The translations under genes were made by a program, and so were the position numbers. A DNA stretch of 64,000 nucleotides. Origin: BOG-224 sp963783505. GTDB lineage: Bacteria; Acidobacteriota; Terriglobia; Bryobacterales; Bryobacteraceae. The stretch is from contig CAWAOP010000019.1 in assembly GCA_963783505.1 (NCBI GenBank), positions 1 to 64,000 of the forward strand, in the 5' to 3' direction. Shown in pieces: positions 48,564 to 58,194 of the stretch. Position 1 is the first letter of the stretch. Every line of letters starts with the position of its first letter. The notes under the pieces were generated by a model. That model was not told where the DNA came from. It was given only the letters and a program-made list of their open reading frames with translations, and did not search any database.

Positions 48564-49128
48564 ATGTTTGGGTTAAGAATGGGCACGGGCGTGAGCGCAG
48601 GCTTGAGGGCCAAGCTCGACACTGCTGCAAACGTCGCGACCATTTGCGCGGCGGCCTTGGTATCGGCCGTTTTGGTCAAAACCTATCTCCTACCGGCGCC
48701 GTCCGCCCAAAGGCTGCAGGCGCAGGCAGCGTCACAGGCTCAGGTCGGAGTCGGCACGAGCTTTAAGGCCCGACTTCCGGGAGTCAACTGGAGAAGCAAT
48801 GGCCGGACTCTCGTCTTGGCTATCTCTGCCCAGTGCCACTTTTGTAAAGACAGCACGCCATTTTATCGAAAGCTACAAAAGGAGGTGGGCAAGAGCCTGA
48901 AGACGGTGGCCGTGCTCCCTCAGTCGGCCGACGAAGCTAGACAGTTCCTGAGCGGAGAGGGAGTTTATGTGGATCGAGTCGAACAGGCTCCTCTGGGCGA
49001 CATCGGGATCCACGGGGACCCCAACTATGCTCCTTGTAAACAGTGCCGGGGTCGTGACTGAGGTATGGGTTGGAAAGATCCGACCCGAGCAGGAACAGCA
49101 GGTATTGGCTGCTCTGCGGAAAGGATAG
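48564..49128 (+). CDS. Membrane-anchored thioredoxin-like protein with CHFC motif (one frameshift)
   Basis: About 187 residues. An N-terminal membrane anchor (VATICAAALVSAVLVKTYLL) precedes a thioredoxin-like domain with the redox motif SAQCHFCKDSTPFYRKL. Removing one G near 49015 gives a family-like end: GTPTMLLVNSAGVVTEVWVG with the cis-Pro. I chose ATG 48564 because aggag lies 7 bases upstream. It faces the periplasm and is first in a run of genes ending with a second thioredoxin-fold protein. It probably maintains disulfide state of the Cys-rich protein in the cluster. Confidence 0.8.
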
Positions 49129-49132
49129 CCGC

Positions 49133-49866
49133 ATGTTCAGACGACTTAAGGCCGTTGGTGGAATTGTTTGGCTTTTTCTGGGCTGGTCGCATTGGCTGCC
49201 CATTATGTCAAACCGGGCGGCGTTGAGGCCGGGCAAACGCTGAGGCGTGTTCAGCTTCAGGAAGCGAAGACGATGGACCCGGTGGTGGTCACAAAGATTA
49301 CCCTCGGCGACACCGTGGTGCAGAATGGCCGCTTCGCCAAGTCGAGAGCAGAGGTTCCCGACCCGACCCTGTTCTTCTCCGCGAGCGACGATTGGGTCCA
49401 GAAACTTAGTATTCACCTGCTTAACCGGACCGACAAGGCAATAGCCTACCAATACCTAGTTTGTAGCTTCCCAGATACTACAGCGGGGCGGAGCCGCGCT
49501 GCCTTTGAACTATCCCTGGGTGTCGTACCGCCATTCGCCTCCTTTAACCGGGACGGTACGCCATTTCAACAGCGGCCAGGGGCGCAACCAATCTCGTTCG
49601 GGCCGCACCAGACGATGACGATCCACCTTGGCGACTACATCGACCATATCAAGGCCAGCGTCAAGCCCGGGGCGCAGCTCGCAATGCAGACAACGATGAA
49701 CGTGAATGTCAGCATCTGCTACTTCGCCGATGGAATGATGTGGGGCGGGGGTTACATGACGTTCGATAGGCAGGCTTCCAAATGGCGGGAAGTAGACCGC
49801 AACTCCCTCCCCTTGAATAAAGACGCGTACTGGCCGGGCCGACCCGGGTGGCCAGACCCGCAATGA
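49133..49866 (+). CDS. Secreted or anchored protein of unknown function in the redox cluster (one frameshift)
   Basis: About 244 residues starting at ATG 49133 (MFRRLKAVGGIVW), 4 bases after the previous stop. An apparent missing T in a T-run near 49176 shifts the frame. When restored the signal reads LFSGLVALAAHYVKPG. The rest is beta-rich (VVVTKITLGDTVVQNGRF; WVQKLSIHLLNRTDKAIAYQ; VNVSICYFADGMMWGGGYM). I do not recognise it. It is tightly placed between the thioredoxin-like gene and the Cys-rich gene, so it is likely part of the same system. Confidence 0.65.
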
Positions 49867-49887
49867 TTCGATAAAGGAGAAGAGGCT

Positions 49888-51268
49888 ATGAAAAGACTGC
49901 TGCGGCTATTGGTTCTTACCGGAGGTTTCTTCTTCCTCGTTCTGGGGACGCGAACGCCCGGGGACAGCCCAGCCCAGTCCTCACCAAGGCCAAGACGATT
50001 GCTGTGTCTGGGACTCTGATGTGGTTTTCGGCACTCCTTGCGACTCCTGTGAGAATGGCGGTACCCCTACATTCGGAACCTGTTCAAACGGGGCGCAGGA
50101 TCAGAATACCGCCGTGGCCTGCACGGGGCCCAAAGGCGGATATAACTGGTGGACCCAACCGAACCGGCAATGCAACCAAAACGGGCCTAATCAGTGTTCG
50201 AGTCCTGATACTTGTCTCACCACGTACACTTGGACGTACTGGGATTCGGACGTCTTTAACTGTAACCGGCAACCGGGACCCCAGCCGGCGGGCTGGGAGT
50301 GCTCGGAAGACACCGACTGCCAATCTGGTTTGTGTTGCCAGTACACCGGAATGGGGGAGTCAGCATGCACGACAAACCCCTCGAATTATGGGCAGCCCTG
50401 CAGCCCAGACAATGACGGGAACAAGTGCTCTACGTGGACGTGCGACGGTCTCTGCCCGGGCCTGTGCGACTATTCTCATCCCTGCCCAGGATCCCAGTCG
50501 TGCGTGGATAACTGCTGTGTCGCCAACGGCGGCGGCTCCCCCCCTCCTAGTGGCGGCGCCCCCTGCCAGGGCGGCTCGCCGTGCCAGAACGACTGCGGCG
50601 AAGACTTTTGCTGCTGTGAGCCCGGCACTTACGAGGCCCCCGAGTGCAGAGGCTACGAAGGGGGAGGGTACTGCGACGACGACGGCGACGACGACGGCGA
50701 AGGCTGCTGCTCGCAGGACCTCGAGGACATCGTAATCGCTATAAACGGAGGCGGATATTCGCTCACCTCGCCCTCGGACGGTGTTCCATTCGACATGACC
50801 GGAAGCGGCAAGAAGATCCGCGTCGCGTGGACGGCTGCCGGCTCGGACACCGCCTTCCTGGCGCTGGACCGCAACGGTAGCGGCCGCATCGACGACGGCA
50901 CGGAACTTTTCGGCAACTTCACTCCGCAACCGGCAGCCCCCGGGAAGAAGAACGGCTTCAACGCCTTGGCGGTGTACGACCTACCGGCGAACGGCGGAAA
51001 TGGGGACGGCTGGATAGACTTCCACGACGCAATTTACCCGAAGCTGCTCCTCTGGATCGATAAAAACCACAACGGGATCTCGGAGCCCGACGAGTTGTTT
51101 ACCCTCCCGCAGTTGGGAATCGCGCGGATCTCGCTGAGCCACCAGGAAGACAAGTGGAAAGACGCGCACGGGAACGTTTTCCGCCGCCGCGCCCAGGTGG
51201 TGACAGCCCGGTCCCTGCTTGGGAAGGAGAACTGGGCGTCCGACGTGATGCTGAGGGTTGCGAAGTAA
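49888..51268 (+). CDS. Cys-rich secreted protein with C-terminal EF-hand/dockerin-like domain (one frameshift)
   Basis: About 459 residues from ATG 49888, which has aaaggagaag upstream. The signal peptide (LVLTGGFFFLVLGTRTP) is followed, after removing one C near 50000, by QGQDDCCVWDSDVVFGTPC. I count about 34 cysteines in the next roughly 240 residues, many as CC or CxxC (CQSGLCC, VDNCCVANGG, GEDFCCCEPG), separated by Gly/Pro/Asn linkers and an Asp/Gly stretch. The C-terminal 170 residues carry calcium-loop motifs FLALDRNGSGRIDDGTELFG and LLWIDKNHNGISEPDELFTL. It has no recognisable enzyme motif. It lies between two exported thioredoxin-fold genes and is their probable client. Confidence 0.75.
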
Positions 51269-51314
51269 CAGCGGCCAAACTTAGGCCGATATCACCCAGT
51301 TGGAGGCGCGTGCT

Positions 51315-52241
51315 GTGAAGAGAAAACGAATCCTTGTGGCCGCGTTGTCGGCATCGGCCGTGGCAGCGGCGGGACTGCTGCTCTGGAGAACCGCCCATGC
51401 AAAGGCCCAGTGCAGTGTGTTGACGCAGCCGGACCGCGCGAGGTTGTCGGAGTATGTTCAAAAGAAATATAGACTGCCGGCGAACGGATTCAGCATCGCC
51501 AGCGCTTCGTTCGTCGGCGATACCTGTTTCCAAAAGCTGGAGTTCAAGTCCACGGCGCGGCCGAACCCCCTGAGCCTGTATCTCTCGCCCGATCATCGCT
51601 TTTTGTCCCGCGATCTTGTGGACTATCGCGTACAAGCGGACTCCGAGGCGCGCCGCAACGACCCGGCGCTCGCGGCGGGCCTCATGAACGGACCGTTCCC
51701 GGTGACCGGGCCGGCGAACGCCCCGGTCACTCTCACCGTGTTTTCGGATTTCCAGTGCCCGTTCTGCGGGCGCATGTACAGCGCGCTCAAGCAGAGCGTT
51801 CTGCCCGCGGCCGGGCCCGAGGTTCGCGTCGTCTTCCGCTATCTGCCGTTGGCCATGCACTCCTGGGCGCGGGCGGCGGCGGAGCAGGCGGAGTGCGCCC
51901 ATCAGCAGAAGAACGAGTACTTCTGGAGCCTGTACGGCTACATTTTCGAGCACCAGGGCGAATTGAACTCCGGCAACCTCCGGGAGAAAGTCGCGGCGGT
52001 GACCAAGGGTCTGCCGGGCCTCGATCAGGCCAAGTTCAACGCCTGCATCGACGGAAAAAGATCGGCGGCGAGAATCGACGAAGACGTGGCGTTCGCAAAC
52101 AAGATCGACGTCAACGCCACTCCCACGTTATTTGTAAATACCCAGCGCGTCGAGGGCGCCGGCTCTCCCGAGGAGATCCTCACTCTGATCCGCGAGGCAG
52201 ACCAGCCGGTCACCAAGGTCGCCGAGGCGGTGCGCCAATAA
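51315..52241 (+). CDS. Exported DsbA-like thiol-disulfide oxidoreductase with CPFC motif
   Basis: A 308-residue protein. An N-terminal signal/anchor (ILVAALSASAVAAAGLLLW) is followed by a roughly 120-residue N-domain with two cysteines (AQCSVLTQ; VGDTCFQKL), then a DsbA/DsbG-like thioredoxin domain with TVFSDFQCPFCGRMYSALKQ and the cis-Pro region VNATPTLFVNTQRV. The GTG start at 51315 has ggagg upstream. It follows the Cys-rich gene by 46 bases. It likely oxidises or isomerises disulfides of that protein in the periplasm. The frame is intact. Confidence 0.88.
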   Translation: MKRKRILVAALSASAVAAAGLLLWRTAHAKAQCSVLTQPDRARLSEYVQKKYRLPANGFSIASASFVGDTCFQKLEFKSTARPNPLSLYLSPDHRFLSRDLVDYRVQADSEARRNDPALAAGLMNGPFPVTGPANAPVTLTVFSDFQCPFCGRMYSALKQSVLPAAGPEVRVVFRYLPLAMHSWARAAAEQAECAHQQKNEYFWSLYGYIFEHQGELNSGNLREKVAAVTKGLPGLDQAKFNACIDGKRSAARIDEDVAFANKIDVNATPTLFVNTQRVEGAGSPEEILTLIREADQPVTKVAEAVRQ

Positions 52242-52613
52242 ACCCGGACTCCGAAGTTGGATCCGAGGGCGATCAGCCTGCCCGCCGGAAAGTGAGAGGG
52301 TGGAACGGGTTGTATCAGGGCATGGCCGGGCGCCCCCTGGGCGCCATGCCGAACGATTGAGTAGAGACGAGGGCCTCAGCCCCTGACTCTGAAGCGGTGG
52401 CTAAAGCCGTTCTAATGCTCATCCTTGTAAAGCACGCCTAAAGGCATGCCCTGATACAAAGCTTTCCCAACTTCGGAATTCAGCAGCGGAGGGCGGAGTT
52501 CTCACAGGCGTCGGAGAACGATGACTTCTCCGGGTCTTTAGTATCAGGGAACTGGCTATTGTTCTCAGGCGAGAATGAATGCAGTCAAGGCGTGAGCAGG
52601 CTCTCTAATCCTC
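52242..52613. repeat. Non-coding stretch with hairpin repeats
   Basis: There is no gene here. It includes ttgtatcagggcatggc, cctcagcccctg, tggctaaagcc and cctaaaggcatgccctgatac, members of the same intergenic repeat family seen at 26.0, 31.4, 33.4, 39.4 and 41.5 kb. Confidence 0.65.
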
Positions 52614-53284
52614 TTACGCTCCCAGCATTTGGCGGATGCGCGCGAAGCCCGTCGTGCCGCTGTTATAGACCGGCACGCGCGTTTTGCCGAGATGCGGCTC
52701 CAGGGCCGACATGGAAAGCTGCGCCATGGCGATGGAATCGACGCTGCCTGGAGAGCTTGTCGATTTCTTCGAGCAGGATGCGGTTGTGGGTCTCCGTGTC
52801 GCCCTTCTGGATGGCCTCGAATGCCTCGGGCCTCAGCACGGTGGTGATCTCGACGTCCCTCTTCTGTTCCGCGGCCACGATGCGCAGCAACCGCTCCGAT
52901 GACGGCACGGTGGTCGCGAGCGTAGCGAGCAATCCCACCCGCGGGCCCTGCTGCACCGCTTCCTCCATCATCGGCCGGTCGATCTGCATGATCGGCATAT
53001 GAATCATCGGGCGCGCCAGCTCGGCCGCATAATTGAACGTGGAACACGCCAGCAGAATCACTCCCACGCCGGCTTCCTCCAGGTTGTGCGCGTACTGCGC
53101 GAACTTGAAGTAGTTGACCTTCGGAATGACTCCCACTCCGGCGCGGATGTTGTCGCGCTGAATCGTGTCGTCGCACAGATGCACCACCTCGATATCCGGA
53201 ATATATCTGGTCGATAAAGGGCTGCATCGCGCGAATCGTCAGATTCGACGCATGAATAATGCCCAGGGTCTTTTGGTCGCTCAT
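52614..53284 (-). CDS. Asp/Glu/hydantoin racemase-family protein (two frameshifts)
   Basis: About 223 residues from ATG 53284 (MSDQKTLGIIHASNLTI). Conserved segments are VVHLCDDTIQRDNI, GVGVILLACSTFNYAAELA (first catalytic-type Cys) and VGLLATLATTVPS. The end, VPVYNSGTTGFARIRQMLGA, is where the second Cys of true racemases would sit, and none is seen, so it may catalyse a related decarboxylase or isomerase reaction. Shifts near 53205 and 52750 each need removal of one base. Its start overlaps the MFS transporter stop as ATGA, suggesting the transporter brings in its substrate. Confidence 0.8.
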
Positions 53285-54568
53285 TTCGCTTGAACTCCTT
53301 GCGAATTGCGGTCCGCGAGCCGGCCGCCGAGCGGCGCAATCGTGCGAACCGACAACAGAATGATGCAAAACGCAATCACGTGAAAGGTACTCACGATGCC
53401 GAAAACCGTCCGGTATCCGAAGCCGTGGTCGAGCAGATAGCCCACCACCAGGCCGAACACCACGCCTCCCATGCCGCCTCCGAATCCCACCAGTCCCGCC
53501 ACCGAGCCCACCACGCGCCGCGGGAAGATATCCGCCGGAATGATCATCACCAGCGTGGACCACGATTGCTGCCCCGCGAAGGCAATGCTGAAAAGGACGA
53601 TGGCCAACTGGACCGGAGACTGGGTCACGAAGAAGATCGACGGCATGACCGCGGCGCTTGCGCCCAGCGCCACTTTTGCGCGCCTGGTTGAGCGAGCGGC
53701 CGCGGCGGATCAGCACGCTCGAAAACCACCCGCCTGTCAGGCTGCCGATCCCCGAGGCCGCGTAGGGAATCCAGGCGTAGTAACCCACTTGTTTCGTATC
53801 GAAATGCCGCACCTCGTAAAGGTACTTCGGCAGCCAGAACAGGTAGAAATACCACGCCGCGTCGCTCAGGAATTTGGCGGTCACCAGTCCCCACACCTGG
53901 GGAAACCGGAAGAGGCCGATCCAACTGATGCCGGGCCCTTCCTGTTTCGGGCTCCCGGATTTCGGCGATGAGCGCTCGCTCCGCCTCTCCCAGTTTCGGA
54001 TGCGTCGCGGGCGAGTGATAAGAGCCCAGCCACCACAAGCTCCAGCAAGGCCCAACGGCGCCCGAAAGGAAAAACACCCAGCGCCAGCCCAGCGTGGTCA
54101 ACACCAGGGCGATCAGCGGCGGCGCCAGCACCGCTCCCACGGCGGTTCCGGCATTCACCATGCCCATTGCCGTGGAGCGCTCGCGCACCGGGAACCACTC
54201 GGCGATGGCTTTGGTGGCGGCCGGAAACCCGCCGCCTTCTCCCATGCCCAGCAGAAAGCGGCTCACGGCGAATATGGCGACGCTCGTAGCCAAGCCCTGG
54301 CTGGCGCAGGCCAAGCGACCACCACAGCATGATCAGCAGGAAGCCGCGCCGCGTCCCCAGCGCGTCAATGAGCTTGCCGCCGCCCGCGTACATCAGCGCG
54401 TACGCGGTCAGAAACGCAGCCTGCAAGCTGCGAAAACTGCGTGTTCGAAATCGGGATCTCGCGCTGGATGGCCTGGATCGCCACCGGCAGCGTCTGCCGG
54501 TCGAAATAACTGATGGCGATGGCCGCCGCAATCGGCCCCGCCAGTTGCCAGCGCAAAGCCCGGGTCAC
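53281..54568 (-). CDS. MFS transporter of the sugar-acid/anion:cation symporter type (four frameshifts)
   Basis: About 428 residues and roughly 12 membrane segments. Hallmarks are AISYFDRQTLPVAIQAIQRE at the start, GGGKLIDALGTRRGFLLIML, RFLLGMGEGGGFPAATKAIA and EWFPVRERSTAMG, all typical of the ACS family (glucarate, galactonate, hexuronate transporters). Shifts near 54432, 54307, 53945 and 53680 are each repaired by removing one base, with exact family residues on both sides. It is translationally coupled to the racemase-like gene. A sugar-acid or hydroxy-acid substrate is likely but unproven. Confidence 0.86.
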
Positions 54569-54612
54569 TCTACCAGCTTACTTGCAAGCGATAAGCGCGA
54601 AATATCTCCGGC

Positions 54613-57021
54613 TCACTTAGCGCTCGGCAGCGCGAACGCCACATACGATTTCGGTCCGGCCGGCGGAGCCTCTCCGCCCGCGGCCACGCGCACGTCGGTC
54701 GACGGGCCAGTCGCATTGATCAGCACGTACTCCCGCCCGTCCACTTGGTACACGGCCGGAACGCCTTGCGATCCGTTCGGCAGGTCGTACAGGGCGAGCT
54801 GCTTTCCGTCGGCGGCGTTCAGAACGCGCAGCTTGCCTTCATTGCTGGCGAACAGAATCAGGCCGCTCGCGGTCACGGCGATTCCGCTCTTAGGCCAGAG
54901 ATTTCCGCGCAGTTCCGTGCCTTTGTTCGGGCCGGCTGCGGGATTATCGCCAAAAGGAATCTGCCACTTCATCGCGCCCTTGTTCAAATCGTAGGCGGTC
55001 AGCGTAGACCAGGGCGGATTGATGGCCAGGGTTTCGTAGCCATAGCCGGTATAGTAGCGAACCGGCGGATGCTCGACCCCTTCCGGATACGGCGTGTCAT
55101 TAAACGACGGCGCGGCCACCGCGGTGGCGCTTCCAGGAGGCGCCGCGCTCGGATTTCCCAGGAATGCCATCAGCGCCGTCATGCTCGCATCGGGCATATT
55201 GCTGAACGCCGGCATATCGGCCTGACCGCGGCCGACGATCTCGCGAACGCGCGTTTCGCCGATGCGCGCCACAATGTCGTCAAGCCGCACCGCCGATCCG
55301 GAGCCTTTCAAATCGTTTCCGTGGCAGAGCTGGCAGTTCTGCTCGTAAATCGCGCGCCCCTGCTGTGCGGGCGTCGGAGCTGGACCGCCGAAGCCGGCCC
55401 GGCCGCCCGGCGGATTTGCGCCCCCAGGGCCGCCCTGCGGGTTTGCGCCTGCGCGGCCCGCCCGTCCGCTGCCCACCGGCGGGGGAGAACTGACGCGGGG
55501 GTTATCCACCAGCTTGATAATCGAGGGGACATTCTTGGTGACCACGTACACCAGGCCATTTGCGGGATCGGCGGCGGTGGTGAAGAAGATCGCCCCGCCG
55601 TTGTTGCCGGGCATCTCCACGGTCTCGGTGAAGCCCGCCGGCGTGAACAGACCGTCGTTTCGGGCCGCCAACAGGCGCTGTTTGAATTGGGCGCGTTCCT
55701 CGTCCGACAGGTAGTACGGGTCGAGATCTTCAACCGTGAACCGCTGGCGGCCGTGGGGTGGAATCACGGTAGGGAAGGGCTGCGTGGGCGACGCGGCTTC
55801 ACCCGGAACGTTGGACGTGGGCGTCTTGCGTTCTTCAATCGGCCACACAGGCTTGCCGGTCACGCGGTCGAATACAAACAAGAAACCCTGCTTGGTGGCC
55901 TGCGCCACCGCGTCGATGGTTCTGCCGTTCTGATTTACGGTCACGAGTTGGGGCGCGGCCGCGGCATCGTAATCCCAGAGATCGTGGTGCACCAGTTGGA
56001 AGTGCCAGAGATGTTTGCCGGTGCGGGCGTCGAGCGCCAGCAGGCAGTTGCCGTATAGTCCGTCGCCCTTGCGGTCCGCGCCATAGAAATCGTAAGTGGG
56101 CGATCCGAGCGGGAAATAGGCGATGCCGCGCTTTTCGTCAACCGTGATTTCGCCCCAGGTGTTCGTGCCGCCAATGTACTTCCATGCGTCTTTCGGCCAG
56201 GTGTCGTACCCAGGCTCGCCGGGGTGCGGCACGGTATGGAACTGCCAAACCAGCTTTCCGGTCAGGACGTCGTACGCGCGGAGATCGCCTGGAGGCGAGA
56301 TATACGCTTCGCCCGGCGCGGAGCCCAGGATGATCAGGTTCTCGAAGACCCGTCCCGGAGTGCGCGATTGAACCTGGCGGACGGTCTGCGGGTCGCGGCC
56401 GAGCCCGGCGCGCAAATCGACATAGCCGTGGTCTCCGAACGATTCGATGAGCTTGCCGCTGCGCGCGTCGATTTCCTGCAATTGGTTGAAGACCGGCAGG
56501 ACGATGCGCCGGTCGGAGCGGTCCTTGCTCTCCCAATAGTTCAAGCCGCGGGCGCCCGCCGCGCCTCCGCCAAAGCGGGCGGCCGGGTTGGCCGCTCCCG
56601 CGCGCCCTTGCCCCGGCGCTCCTGCCGCGGCGCCGGCCGCAACTCCACCCGGGGCGGCCGCCGGCGCGCCGGGCCTTTCGAAGGTATGGCTCCACAGCTC
56701 TTTACCGGTCACGGCGTCCAGCGCTACCAGATTGCCGCTGTTTGCGAGCGACGTATGCGACGTTGTCTACAACCAGCGGGGTTGTATACGTACGTGCTGC
56801 TGTCTTGCGTTTGGAACGTCCAGGCCACTTGGAGCTTGCGCGGCGTTGGTTGGGTCAATCTGCTTCAGCGGCGTATAGTGAGCGGAATCCGGCCCGCCCA
56901 GGTAATCGCGCCAGTCGGTTTTTGCATTCTGAGCCCACAGGGCGGAAACGCTGAGGATTGCGGCGGCAACGGTCGCAACCACGGCGCGCCAGACGAGGCG
57001 CTTCGAGGAACACAAGGACAT
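54613..57021 (-). CDS. PQQ-dependent dehydrogenase with inserted cytochrome c domain (frameshifts near the start)
   Basis: About 800 residues. The signal peptide (VATVAAAILSVSALWAQ) is followed by the quinoprotein propeller start DWRDYLGGPDSAHYTPLKQI and repeated W-motif blades (LVALDAVTGKELW; LLALDARTGKHLWHFQLVHH). A haem c motif, NCQLCHGNDLKGSG, lies in a domain inserted before the last blades (GYETLAINPPWSTLTAYDLN). This is the glucose-dehydrogenase-like layout common in Acidobacteriota, oxidising a sugar or alcohol in the periplasm and passing electrons to the respiratory chain. Three one-base insertions crowd 56760-56850. Otherwise the frame is intact. Confidence 0.9.
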
Positions 57022-57411
57022 CCCATCCCCTCCGTGCGGACGCCACAAAGTCCGCACCGCCGGGTCCACTCTCTATGGACGACGGATTAAGGCAAAGATA
57101 CCCCACTCCGCCACGCCGGCGCAACTTTGGGTAGCGCCTGAGAGGCGCGTTGAAGCCGAATTGCCTGCACTTCGCTTATTACGTTTTCTGCCGCACGCGC
57201 CGAGCCATCCGCGGCGCCCCGGCTATCGAAGCGGGGATAACGGATCGGGTTTGGCGCTTGGCGGAGCTGCTGGCACTACCAAATCATCCCCCAAATCATC
57301 CCGTCGAGCCGCGCGTCGGGCGCTTGCGCGCCGCGTTATACTCTCTTTCGGACTTGCATCGAGCGCTGGCCAGACCAGTCCGCTCGTTCGGAAATCAGGA
57401 GAAGGTTGCTT

Positions 57412-57651
57412 ATGCCAGAACCGACAATCGCCGCGAAGAATCCAGTTCGAGTTGCCGTGGAAGCCGGCAAGACCTACTATTGGTGCCGCTGCGGGCTGTC
57501 GAAGGGACAGCCGTTCTGCGACGGCGCCCACCAGGGCACGGGATTCCAGCCATTGGCATGGCAGGCCGAGGAATCCAAGGATGCCTGGCTGTGCCAGTGC
57601 AAGCACACCGGGAATCCACCGTTTTGCGACGGGAAGCACAAAGAACTGTGA
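57412..57651 (+). CDS. CDGSH iron-sulfur protein (double domain)
   Basis: A 79-residue protein with two CDGSH-type 2Fe-2S motifs: YYWCRCGLSKGQPFCDGAHQ and LCQCKHTGNPPFCDGKHKEL, each with the three Cys and one His ligand set. I chose ATG 57412 with aggagaagg upstream. Such small cytoplasmic proteins take part in electron transfer or redox sensing. It stands alone, divergent from the PQQ dehydrogenase. The frame is intact. Confidence 0.93.
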   Translation: MPEPTIAAKNPVRVAVEAGKTYYWCRCGLSKGQPFCDGAHQGTGFQPLAWQAEESKDAWLCQCKHTGNPPFCDGKHKEL

Positions 57652-58194
57652 GGAGTTTACCCGCAATCTGAACGGCTAAGAGTCGCTGGATCGGGGGCTT
57701 GCGGAGATACGGAAGGGGAGCGGACGGAATCCGTCATAGGCTTTTAAGGTAAGGCCGATTCCGACCCGTGGCGCAAGCCGCCAGGCTTGCAGAGTCGGCC
57801 GTCGAGCCGACTTTTCAAAGGCCGAGACTCTCGGCCCGGCAGGCGTGGACGCCCGCGCCACCGGTGCGCCGGAAATCGAGCTTATCTTAACGCCTACATC
57901 AGAATCCGTAACATTCCCATGTAGGTCAACTCTGGCCAGACGTTTCCGCCCTGAACGCAGTATCCGTTCGGCTTATCCGCCGAGTGCCCGGCGATTGTGC
58001 ATCGCTTCGGCCTTCCCCCCTGTCGATTAGGCTCCAATAGAGACCTGCGTAGCCGCTCGGGCCTTCTGGTGGCGCGGTTGCGCGTCTCGGCAATCGAAAA
58101 CCCGCGTAGCCTGGTTCTTCCGGCCGGTCTGCCTTCGGACTCTAAAGTCGGACGGACCTCCCGCCGATCTAGGCCCTGTGGAGATTGCGCGGAC
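57652..58194. other. Non-coding stretch with hairpins
   Basis: I see no gene in these 540 bases. A compound hairpin (agtcggccgtcgagccgact, then ggccgagactctcggccc) lies at about 57796-57838, similar in style to those at 31250-31330 and 44730-44800. The promoter of the next gene presumably lies after it. Confidence 0.5.

Noticed and set aside
56224..57090. 288-codon plus-strand frame opposite the PQQ dehydrogenase
   Set aside because: The antisense quinoprotein sequence is well conserved. This frame lacks motifs.
57997..58194. Longer N-terminus for the TIGR03437 protein starting at 57997
   Set aside because: The extra 66 residues are not signal-like and would bury the clear signal peptide that begins at 58195.
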